Origin: Isoetes taiwanensis
Lineage: Eukaryota > Streptophyta > Lycopodiopsida > Isoetales > Isoetaceae
Assembly: GCA_021234155.1 (NCBI GenBank)
Contig: JAJEKV010000104.1
Span: forward strand, 498,001 to 562,000
Length of the DNA: 64,000 nt
Reading direction: 5' to 3'
In this document: positions 44,644 through 53,329 of the stretch, one piece after another
How positions within the stretch are numbered: the first letter of the stretch is position 1
Layout of the letters: each line of letters opens with the position of its first letter
Made by a program: the position numbers and the translations under genes
The notes under the pieces: model-generated
The model's database searches: none
Told to the model about the DNA's origin: nothing
The model's input: the letters and a program-made list of their open reading frames with translations, nothing else

Positions 44644-45183
44644 ATGGATTGTTATGTGAAGTTCCTGGAATGGTATGCATCCGCCCCTCATGACAACGAG
44701 GAAGTTGCGCCGACTGCGATTTATCCGTTCTATTGCAAGGAGTTGGACATCATGGCAAACGATGGCGAGCTTGGATGCTATCAGCGAGGTTGCCTTAGCT
44801 TTCACCCGGACCGCTTGGTCTCGGTGCACGTCCTTTCTGCGGATGTCCCGGCTCGTGGATTCCAAAACCAGCTCTAGAGGAGGGGGCTTCCCATTTGCAA
44901 ACAGGGGAAGATGTTTTTCAAGAATCTTTGCGCGCGGGCTCCTCCTGGTTGCGTCCTTGTGCTTAAGAAGGTATCTTATTTCTCTTTTCCGTTTGCATTT
45001 GCTAGTTATTGCATTCTCGCTTTCGGCCAAACCAAGATACACTTGGAAACAATGAAATCTTTAAGCCAAGGGGGTCCGTTATGTGTGATGATGCTCGACT
45101 ATGGCGTAGAAATGGAGATAGATCTACAAGAAGAAGAGCAAGAATGTAGGAGTTTTAGCTTCGACGGCCTTGGCCTTGGGTGA
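44644..45183 (+). pseudogene. Unidentified protein-like unit with one break
   Basis: Frame from ATG 44,644 reads MDCYVKFLEWYASAPHDNEE to a TAG at 44,876. Another frame, 44,911-45,183, continues with LKKVSYFSFPFAFASYCILA and ends in an acidic stretch (EMEIDLQEEEQE). The two probably form one gene split by a small indel near 44,880. No known domain is evident. Confidence 0.3.
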
Positions 45184-46170
45184 ACGGAGAGGAGGGAGAT
45201 GATTCTCAAGGTGATGAGGATGGGGATGAGGATGAAAAGAAGTTGTCGACATAACGCCAATTTTAGTGGAAGGCAAAGAATACTTATTGCTAAGTGATAT
45301 CTTGAGGAACCCGCCTTTGTTCTGAATGTGTGCTAGGGAAGACGAGCTTATCGGTACCTTGGCGAATGGGTAAACTTAGGCCTAGATTTTGAAGAGGATT
45401 TGGACAAAGAGATGTTTGAAGTGTCTAATTATACCGGCAATGCTATAAAGCTTAAAGAAGCCTATGAGAGGTTTGGAGTCTCGATTTGCTCAAGATGAGG
45501 CGAATCTACCAACGGAAGAAGAATTCCAATCTCCGTGCAAAGCCGCCAACAGGATCTGAGGTTTGGCGGGCCCTTGATCAATCAGCGGCGACATAAGCCC
45601 AGTAGATGAGGATAAATGTGAAGAAGATAATCTTGAGGGTTCTTATTTGTGGGAAGTAGATGATTTTTCTTGCCGACATGCACGCACGGGGGACAGGGAA
45701 AGATTGAAGGACTCTACATTGTTCACGATATATCTCAAGATTCGTTAATGGGGAGATAATCGCGTCTTCAGCAGAACTTTCAGTCCAAAAGGTGCAGAGT
45801 TTGTCTATTACATCCGTGCATTATGCATGTTGGGAACCATTCCCAATTGGCATCAAACACCGAAAGGGTGATAGCAATTGGTGGGATGTTGTGTTACAAT
45901 ATTTTGACGACCAAGCCGGTCTGCTGAGGCGAGCAATATGTTAAATGTTTTTAGGCTGGCGGCTTGACTCACCCAAGGTTGGAAGTCGGGTCGATAACAT
46001 GGAAGTCATTGCCTTGTTGGATCGGTCTTGGCGGGGGGATTGAAAGAGCATGAAATTGGCGGCGAAAGCTTGAGAAATTGGAAGTTATATGTTTTCCAAC
46101 TTGTATCGGTAAAATTATTTATGTACAGTTGTCCTTCCAAATTCCTAATAAAAATTATTTTATTTGTATT
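45184..46170 (+). other. Decayed coding-like region
   Basis: Short protein-like stretches in changing frames, e.g. LDFEEDLDKEMFEVSNYTGN near 45,390, LWEVDDFSCRHARTGD near 45,650 and GAEFVYYIRALCMLGTIPNW near 45,800. No family is recognised. The region ends in AATAAAAATTATTTTAT-like sequence shared with 47,060-47,085. Confidence 0.3.
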
Positions 46171-46173
46171 TAT

Positions 46174-46321
46174 TCACATCACGAAAATACATCGGTCGAT
46201 TTTTACGTCATATCTAGGTTTTCGCGTGGTGTGATATCTATCTCGAAGAAATGAAATATTATTGGAAAAAAGACAATTAATTTATTTATTCCTCACACGG
46301 CGAGAAGCAACTTCGTGTGAC
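46174..46321. mobile_element. Foldbacks before cassette A (family members 3 and 4)
   Basis: TCACATCACGAAAA...TTTTCGCGTGGTGTGATA spans about 46,174-46,236. TCACACGGCG...CTTCGTGTGA spans 46,293-46,320 as a short 28 bp version. Both share the TCAC...GTGA ends of the family. Confidence 0.65.
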
Positions 46322-46326
46322 TCATG

Positions 46327-46803
46327 TTATAAATAGAAGACCGATGTCCACGCTGACCTCCGTCGCCTTCCGCCTTACGCTCATCTTCTACTTCCGGCTT
46401 CCACCTTCGCTCCGATGGCATCATCATCTTCCTCTAGCAAGCGACCACGCCAAGATTGCACTCCCGGCCCCCGAGGCTGCCCGTGGACATCACCCTTGCG
46501 GTGGTGATGAAGAGATTCAAGGAGATCCATGATGAAAACAACCGCCTGGATTGCCGAGAACAATGAGGCGGTCGACCAGGTTTAGCCTTCACGAGGGCTG
46601 GCTGCTGCACGGCGGGCGTTGAGCTCGTGGAAACATTCGCCATGTACCAAGAGGCGACGAGCAGCGGGGCGAGCGGTTGAAACTGCTCACATGATTTCGC
46701 GGCCTTAGAAGATATGGAGAAGAAGCTCCGAAAGTCGCGGAGGATGAGAACGCGACCTTTACGACTTCAAATGCGGGACATGAAAATCAGCTAGAGGATC
46801 ATG
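46327..46803 (+). pseudogene. Cassette A: short charged coiled-coil-like protein
   Basis: TATAAATAG at 46,327 precedes ATG 46,415 (MASSSSSSKRPRQ). The frame then shifts to DITLAVVMKRFKEIHDENNR, which resembles LGVLMKRLKEQDDLLKEN in cassette D. A second break follows. The 3' end has CATGAAGATCCATAGCCGTT at 46,799, matched by cassette B at 47,734. Function is unknown; the heptad-like leucines and charged residues suggest a coiled coil. Confidence 0.4.
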
Positions 46804-46914
46804 AAGATCCATAGCCGTTGTATCTATCTATTTTTTTTGCTTCAAAGAAAAGTTTTCTCTATTTTTTGCTTCTATCTATCCCCGTGTTCCAATGTATGTT
46901 ACGTTTTATTAAAA

Positions 46915-46980
46915 TATCACCGCGGCGAAATGCCTTGCTTGCAATTAGGTAGCAATCAATGGATTTGGCGTCGTGGATCT
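46915..46980. mobile_element. Foldback downstream of cassette A (family member 5)
   Basis: ATCACCGCGGCGAAATGCC...GGATTTGGCGTCGTGGATC. Its interior (GCAATTAGGTAGCAATCAAT) is shared with the copy at 47,831. Confidence 0.68.
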
Positions 46981-47138
46981 CCATGGATTCTATTTTGCTT
47001 CAATGAGAAGTTCTATCTTTAGTTATGTATCGATAAAATTACTTATGTATAGATTGTATCACGAAATTATCAATAAAAATTATCACACGAGCTTTCTGCG
47101 GAAGAAAAGGCGTTAGAAGAAATAACGGTCCTTTTTCC

Positions 47139-47199
47139 TCACCACGGCGAGAAGTAGCGGTCGATTTTCCCGACCCACGGCATCCTTGGCGTCGTGTGA
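47139..47199. mobile_element. Foldback upstream of cassette B (family member 6)
   Basis: TCACCACGGCGAGAAG at 47,139 and GGCGTCGTGTGA ending at 47,199, immediately before the cassette B promoter. Confidence 0.68.
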
Positions 47200-47223
47200 C
47201 TCAAGCTACTACGAAATCCCTGT

Positions 47224-47745
47224 TATAAATAGAAGACCTTCTATCTTGCCTTCGACGACCTCGATCCTCTTAGCCTTCCGGCTCATCTTCTCAGCCTTCC
47301 GCCTTCGCCTTACGCCTTCTCCTCCGATCCTCTTCCGCCTTCCGCCTACGCTCATCTTCTCCCCTTCCGCCTTCCGCCTTCTCCTCCGATGGCATCTTCA
47401 TCCTCCTCCAGCAAGCCCGCCCAGGCTGCCAGCGGACATCACCCTTGGCCGTGGTGATGAAGAGATTCAAGGATGTTCCGCGGCCAAAACAGCCGTCTCG
47501 CCGTAGAAAGATGGAGGCGGTGGACAGTAGAATTCCGCGAGGGGGCTGCTGCATGGCGAGACCTTGAGCTTCAGCGGCAACATTAACCAGGTACCCAGAG
47601 GCCAATAGCCGTAGGGGTCGAGGCGGCGTTTAATCGCACACACAATATTTCGCAGGCTAGAAGATATGGAGAAGAAGCTTCGAGCTGCGGAGGATGAGAA
47701 CGCAGCTTTTTTACGGCCCCAGCTTCTGGGATCATGAAGATCCGT
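47224..47745 (+). pseudogene. Cassette B: tandem paralogue of cassette A
   Basis: TATAAATAGAAGACC at 47,224 and ATG 47,389 (MASSSSSSKPAQ) parallel cassette A. The DNA of ACATCACCCTT...GGTGATGAAGAGATTCAAGGA is nearly the same in both, with differing indels, and the 3' ends match. The A and B units are about 900 bp each and lie head to tail. The frame is broken. Confidence 0.42.
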
Positions 47746-47830
47746 AGCCATTGTATATATATTTTTGTTTCAAAGAAAAATTTGCTCTGTTTCTTGCTTC
47801 TATCATTCTCTTGTTTTGTTTTATTAAAGA

Positions 47831-47897
47831 GATCACCACGCCAGCGAAATGCCATTCTTGCAATTAGGTAGCAATCAATGGATTTCGGCGTCATTAT
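47831..47897. mobile_element. Foldback downstream of cassette B (family member 7)
   Basis: GATCACCACGCCAGCG at 47,831 to CGGCGTCATTATC at 47,897; the interior matches member 5 and the right end is degraded. Confidence 0.62.
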
Positions 47898-48269
47898 CTC
47901 CAGCGACACCTCGTTGTATGTATAAATTCATAATTTATTAATGGAAAAGTATATAACACAAATATCTAGCTAGATTATGTGATAACTTGCGGGTAAATGC
48001 GAATTTGCATGTGGATGACAACGCCTATTCACATCACATGTGGCTTGTGGATGACAACGTCATGCCAAGGGCGTGGCATCTTGTTTGCCACAATAACAAC
48101 ATGTCTTTTATGCGGCTGCATACGATGCGGCTGGGATATGGCGGATCCCATGATGCGAACATAGGCTACCGTTGCCTAATTGCATGCTATAATTTAAGCC
48201 TCGTTAGGATTATTACACAACTTTATCGATTTTTTTCATAACCGTAGATTCCAACGTATCTCTAGTTTC

Positions 48270-48694
48270 TATATAAAAGCGTCTGGAGGCCTTTGTCTTC
48301 TCCTATCCGCCATCTCTGTTCTACCACATCCACCCTCAACCATCTCTCTCTGTTCTCCCATCACTTTCAATGGCCTCGGCTCAGTTCCATCCTGCCGAGA
48401 TCTTGTCTCAAGTTTTGGTCAAGGAAATTCAGAACATTACGTCTTTGGCCGGAGGAACGGATCCGCCTTCTAAAAGAAAAGAATGATGAAGGCGTCGCCA
48501 AGGCTGGTTCAGGCGAGGAAAAGGCCGCCTTCTACGGGGAGGTGATTTTAGTGCTTGCGACAATCAGCCGGGCTGCCTTAGGCCGCGAATTGCAGCGCCC
48601 GAGATATAACCTCAAGAGAGGCTTAGGGCCTAATCCCGGCGGGGAGAGGCTGCCGAAACTTCGATGGCGGGAAGATAAGGTTCGCGGAATATGA
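48270..48694 (+). pseudogene. Cassette C: related short protein, one frameshift
   Basis: TATATAAAA at 48,270 precedes ATG 48,370 (MASAQFHPAEILSQVLVKEI). The frame stops at TGA 48,484 but continues one base over as LLKEKNDEGVAKAGSGEEKA and beyond to 48,694. The MAS start, leader spacing and length match cassettes A, B and D; sequence similarity is weak. Function is unknown. Confidence 0.4.
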
Positions 48695-48929
48695 GAGCGT
48701 GGTTGCGGGGCGAGGCAATCATGTTGGAGGAGCGAAAAAAATTATCAACGCCCTCCGGGGAAGAGCTTGCCCACCGATCATAGGCATCGGGCTCCTCCTA
48801 GAGGGGCCCGTTTTTTTAATGTTTGTAATTGGTTTTATTTCTCAATGGGAAAAGTTTTTTGACAAATGTGCGAATATTCGTTTCCTATTTTTAATTTTCA
48901 ATATCCGTGGTAGAGAGAATGACAAGGCG

Positions 48930-48994
48930 GATCACACGAGAAACCCTTCATAGGGTTTTAAAGCTCGTGTCTGATTTCAGCGTGGTGTGATATC
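48930..48994. mobile_element. Foldback downstream of cassette C (family member 8)
   Basis: GATCACACGAGAAACCC at 48,930 and CAGCGTGGTGTGATATC ending at 48,994, about 65 bp. Confidence 0.68.
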
Positions 48995-49223
48995 TGATGT
49001 AGTTAGAATAGTTATTAATGTGTTCCGGTGAGACGGTACCATTAATGTGTTCTAGCGGACAACCGACGAGAATCCCTCGACCGCGTCGGCGGCGGCGGCG
49101 AGTGTGTTTAATATGTTCAAGCTAATATGTATAAATTGAGGTCCTTGCATTGTGCTCCTTCCGCCCGGTTAGAGTCTTTGCTCCTCACTTCTATAATCTT
49201 AACGTCCCTCCCATTTGTCATCT

Positions 49224-49644
49224 ATGGCCTCCACATCCTCAACGGCGATAATGGAAAACATAAGAGGATAGAACTCCCTTCGACATAGTGTTGGGTGTTC
49301 TAATGAAGAGGTTGAAGGAGCAAGATGATCTTCTAAAGGAAAACGCCGTTACAATTCAGCGAAAGAAGAAGAGAATGAATTCAACCTTCTCATGCTTCGT
49401 AGCGGGGAGAGGCAAATCGAGGCGGTTGAATAGAAGGTCGACGGGGATGACATGCCCCAACAAGCTGACCGAGGTGGTTATGGCGGCAACGAGGATGCTA
49501 ATTCAGGCGAAAGAACACGTTGTGCTATTGGGACAGGAGCGGGACATGTACAAAGAGATGGTGGACAGATTGGAGGAACGTTTGGATAGGGTGATTGCTC
49601 GCTTGAGGGGAAGAGATGAAGACGAAGAGCGAGGGCGGAGGTGA
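49224..49644 (+). pseudogene. Cassette D: coiled-coil-like protein, best preserved
   Basis: ATG 49,224 gives MASTSSTAIMENIRG then a stop. The main frame, 49,276-49,644, reads PFDIVLGVLMKRLKEQDD, later ATRMLIQAKEHVVLLGQERD and YKEMVDRLEERLDRVIARLR, ending in acidic/basic repeats. It is about 120 residues, highly charged and probably alpha-helical and coiled-coil. One indel near 49,265 separates the start from the body. The family is not recognised outside this array. Confidence 0.42.
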
Positions 49645-49778
49645 TGATGATGATGAAGATAATGAAGAAGAGCTTCGACTTTGGAGCAACAATGAGTCGT
49701 TGTATTTTGTTTTTCAATGTAACATCTTTCACAACTTTAATCAAAAGTAACCCTTTTTATTATTATCTTGTAAAAGCT

Positions 49779-49919
49779 TCACACGACGAAAGCCACATAA
49801 ATGCAAGCAATAGCGAACTCCTTTGTTCAGCGCCGTATGATACAAATAAGATCACCACGGCGCTTAAAGCTACGGTTATTGCAAACAAGGTTGGAGGCAA
49901 GTACTTGGCGTCGTGTGAA
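49779..49919. mobile_element. Two adjacent foldbacks downstream of cassette D (members 9 and 10)
   Basis: TTCACACGACGAAAGCC...CGCCGTATGATAC (49,779-49,842) and GATCACCACGGCG...GGCGTCGTGTGA (49,850-49,919) lie end to end. Confidence 0.68.
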
Positions 49920-49996
49920 CATGCTACACATTACAAGTATACTTTACCCGATTCTTTGTCTCTTAGATCTCCTTTGTTGCGATGCTGAGTGGGGCC

Positions 49997-50997
49997 CTAG
50001 AATTTTGCCAAGCAACTTTCCGTTTTCTCTTCATCATTATGCCAATGGTGTTTCACGACTTCTGGGTTGCTCCTTAAAGCGACCTTCTTGTCGTATTTAG
50101 CCATCGCCCTTCTATAAAACCACTCAGTCATCTGTCTTAGAGGGTTGGTTCCCACATTTCCACCCCCTCTTTGAGTGTTACGATGAAAGGCTATTTTAGC
50201 TTGTTTATCGCGACTTCTCCATGCCTTGTGCACTCCACCTTTGCTAGGCTTCCATACTTCCTAAAAACCAAGGTGCATGAGCCCAAAATGTGCAAGTAGT
50301 CATTGACTTCACTCTCTCCCCCATGCGTCTATGAAAGCTTTAATAAATTTGTTATTAAACTTGCCACGAACATTTACGCATCTTCTCTTGTGAGGTCCAT
50401 TCTCTGAATGTATGGGAACAATTCAGACAATGCATCCCATGCTTTTTTTTTCCTCAATGCCGAACGAACGCGCTCCGCATCAACCAGCAATTTTCCAAAT
50501 TCATAGACCTTTTCTCCCATCTTGTTTCCGTTCAGAGCCTCTCTATGATTCTTTATGAAGCGTCGAGCTTTCACCCCTCCAATTGACACCTTACGAGGCA
50601 CACTTGTTCTTCTGCCCGTTTCTCATCGAGCTCTAATCTTACATTGCCACCATGCAAACACATACGATAGAACATGTTCAACTCTCTGAATTCCTTCCTC
50701 TCTTCTCTTCTTGTCTGAAATGTTCCACACGAATCTGCAGCTCAAAAATATCATCTTGTCGATGATTCTCACAAAGCCGTGCAAAGTGCAGATATGAACC
50801 CTCTCTAATGGAATGGGGAAAATGCCATGGAACTTGGGATCTTCTTCTCCTCTATTAGGAGCATTTGCTTGGTTAAGGGACAAGGTTGAAACAGTCTTCC
50901 CAGTACTTGACTTCCTTGCATGATTGCAGTTCCTTGCATGATTGCAGTACAGACAACTTTTGCATGTTTCTTGTCCTCCTCCACTTATGTTGTACAT
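49997..50997 (-). pseudogene. Remnant of a protein resembling eukaryotic DNA-transposon ORFs
   Basis: On the minus strand, from right to left: ERVHICTLHGFVRIIDKMIF, then KVSIGGVKARRFIKNHREAL and KKKAWDALSELFPYIQRMDL, then in shifting frames VNDYLHILGS and FRKYGSLAK, and finally DKQAKIAFHRNTQRGGG and PLRQMTEWFYRRAM. The order of an H-x-C-x-x-H helix, a long helical middle, a YMHxLxxH-like motif and QG-x-E...K...RxTxxGG recalls a widespread class of large eukaryotic DNA-transposon proteins. I cannot name the superfamily with certainty. It is broken by at least two frameshifts. It lies on the opposite strand to the cassette array and could be the array's mobility gene. Confidence 0.42.
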
Positions 50998-51439
50998 TGC
51001 TTTCTCAAGTGCATCGAACTTTCATCAATCAAAAGCACAGTGCATCGAACAATTCAAACCTTGAAATTGGCGAGGCACAGTCACGCTCAGTCGAAGCCAG
51101 CTTGATAAAACAACGACATATGCTTGGAACATCATCAAAAGACGAAACATTATTACCAAGGGAAGTGGATGTGACAAGTTCAACACATTTTCTTTCAAAA
51201 CATGAGAGGTGAATAATAGCCAACAACAAAAGAAAAGCTTTAAATAATATAATGAAAGAACAACGCCACAAGAATCAAGGAGATCCACATGGGGAAGGTG
51301 ACAAAGATATGGGGACCAAATTCTTTTTATTTATGGAAGGCTGCTTTCCTTCACATGGCAACACAAACGATAATTACAACGTATGGGCTATGTACTATAG
51401 TTATTCCATAACAAAAGGAAAATCGAGGGGGAACAGGAG

Positions 51440-51715
51440 AAGTGATCATCAGCCAAGGGGGCGTGATCAGCCCTAGTAGGGAGGGGGAGGGTTTTGGAGA
51501 TGGGGGAAGGGGAGGAATAGGCAGGGGGAAGGGGTGGGAGAAGGGTAGGAAGGGGTGGGAGGTTTGTAGGCGGGGGGGGGTTTGTAGGCGGAGTAAGAGG
51601 CTTGTAGGCGGTGTAGGTGGTTTATGGGCCGGGAGGCGGGGGCGAGTAAGCAGGAGGAAAGCGGGGGTTTGTGGACCCAGGAGAAGGAGATGAATATCTG
51701 GGAGTAGGAGGTCGT
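51440..51715. repeat. G-rich tract with quadruplex-forming potential
   Basis: The plus strand is dominated by GGGG runs and GTAGGCGG repeats (e.g. GGGAGGGGGAGGG near 51,479; GGTTTGTAGGCGG three or four times). The opposite strand translates to low-complexity proline-rich frames, which I do not accept as coding. Confidence 0.8.
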
Positions 51716-51759
51716 GGTAAAACCGGTATTTGGGAGCAAATCGAGCCATTCATCTTTTC

Positions 51760-52150
51760 GGTTGCGAGAAAAGAATGCTCATTAAATCATTCCATAAATC
51801 TGGCCCACCTCTTTTTCTACACTTTCTGTTTATGCGGATCGAATATTGCAGCTCCGATCCATCGGTGAAAAGCTGTTTTTAATCATCTAAGTTAAATTCG
51901 AAAGATAAAAATTTGAGTTTGATTTCTACATTTTCTATCACAAAAATGTGCGGAGGTGGAGGCAAACCGGACTTTCAACATCTGTTCAAGAAGCGACTTC
52001 ACGAGTTAGATTCTTTGCATAAATGGCAGACCCTCACTTGGGTAACAATCCTTCTTTGTATAATAATTATAATTATAATAATAACTTATAATTATAACTT
52101 AATAAAAAAAAAAAAGCCGTCGTTTAACACAAAGGCGTCGTTATAGGCGT
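51760..52150 (+). repeat. Duplicated segment, copy 1 (copy 2 at 56,620-56,950)
   Basis: Both copies contain AATGCTCATTA..., ATTCCATAAATCTGGCCCAC, CTACATTTTCTATCACAAAA and an AT-rich tract before AAAAGCC and GCGTCGTT repeats. Copy 2 lacks ~80 bp. A micro-frame starting MCGGGGKPD is present here but is too short to support as a gene. Confidence 0.85.
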
Positions 52151-52215
52151 CGTTAAGCGGCGTTAAAGCGTCGTTTAACGACGTCTACACGTCTTAAAAC
52201 GACGTCTCTGTTCCT
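52130..52215. repeat. GCGTCGTT subterminal-type repeats, block 1
   Basis: Multiple GCGTCGTT/AACGACG(T) units occur in both orientations, e.g. GGCGTCGTTATAGGCGTCGT and CGTTTAACGACGTC. Similar blocks are at 56,150-56,290, 56,575-56,620, 56,905-57,005 and singly near 57,510-57,580. Such clusters are typical of the subterminal regions of CACTA-like and other DNA transposons. Confidence 0.65.
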
Positions 52216-52349
52216 TTAAATGTCATCGGCCGGCTTTCATTTTTTCCATTTCTTTTATGATTTGAGTATTGTGCTACTCGCTTTGAACGATCCTCGGATC
52301 CTAGTTTTTCATTCTGCGTTATTGTGAGAGTTTTTTTCTTTATTGCTTT

Positions 52350-52875
52350 TTGGGATACATGGCCATGGAAGGTATGCTTCGGCGCTTGAACCCGGTTAGG
52401 AGGAGATGAGGATTCAAGAGCGAGAGATATGGAACCTGTCTTCACAAGTAAGGCTACACACTTTGTAGTTTATACACTTTATTGTATTTTCTCTATTTTC
52501 TAATCTATAGCTTGGTGTAGGAGCCGTCGAGGGCATGAGAAGGAAGGGAATCCTCCGTGAATCCCCTCCTCCACTCGAAGATGAGGACTATGAAACAACG
52601 ATCCATCGGGATGAAGGTGTTAAAGAAGTATGTGATTGGTGAGAAGGCGACCAAATTGCTAGGAACCGGTGAGTCGTCTAGCATGATGAGGGTGCTTCTT
52701 GAAAAAGATGGTCGGGGTTTGGAAGCACCACGGGAAAAACAACATTAACATGATACTAAGCGTCGACATGGTGGCCTTGGACATACTGACATGGAGCTAT
52801 GGTTCAAAGGGGATGGACAAGTGGAGGACTTCACGATAGAAACCATAAACCAAGCTCATGAGGAGTATCTTTGAA
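52350..52875 (+). other. Gene-like segment, unidentified
   Basis: ATGGCCATGGAAGG at 52,360 opens a short frame (MAMEGMLRRLNPVRRR). After a possible intron (TTTTCTAATCTATAG) come GMRRKGILRESPPPLEDEDY and, further on, TDMELWFKGDGQVEDFTIET ending at 52,874. Frames are interrupted. It lies within the GCGTCGTT-bearing segment and may be cargo or a transposon gene. No family is recognised. Confidence 0.28.
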
Positions 52876-53329
52876 TTGTTCAAGTGATCTTTTGTTCAAT
52901 AAACCTATGTTTTGTACATTGTTATATTTTCTCTTGGGTACAATCTAGCATTGATACATGCATGAACATGATCTGAAGGATTCTTGAAGATATTTTGCAT
53001 TCTTCATTTGGATCCGCCTTCTTGATTCGATTTGCCATTTGAACTGAGGTTTTACTGCGACATTTCGACTTAGGCTGGTAGAACCCAAACGAGATTATTT
53101 GTGGTTTGGACTCTCCACGTAGCTCTTACAAATGGGACACTTCCATGTTCTAAATCTTTCAAATGCACATTCTTAGAAGTTTGTGATGGGCCGATCGGTT
53201 TGGATTTTTTTCTCCAACTTTGGTGATAGAAGCGACCACTAAATTTATGTTTCTTTGTGGCTTCAAGTCAACTGCATCTTCAAATCTTCCAAATCAGCTT
53301 TCGGTTGCCTTCTCATAGCGGGCTGCCCC

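Noticed and set aside
41917-50997. Endogenous giant-virus segment (dense genes, histone, intergenic hairpins)
   Set aside because: The BAH-like unit has a spliceosomal intron, no viral core gene is recognisable, and the hairpins also occur inside an intron. A plant mobile element or gene cluster is simpler.
51351-51749. Proline-rich 132-codon frame on the minus strand
   Set aside because: Translation of the G-rich tract; low complexity and no gene context.
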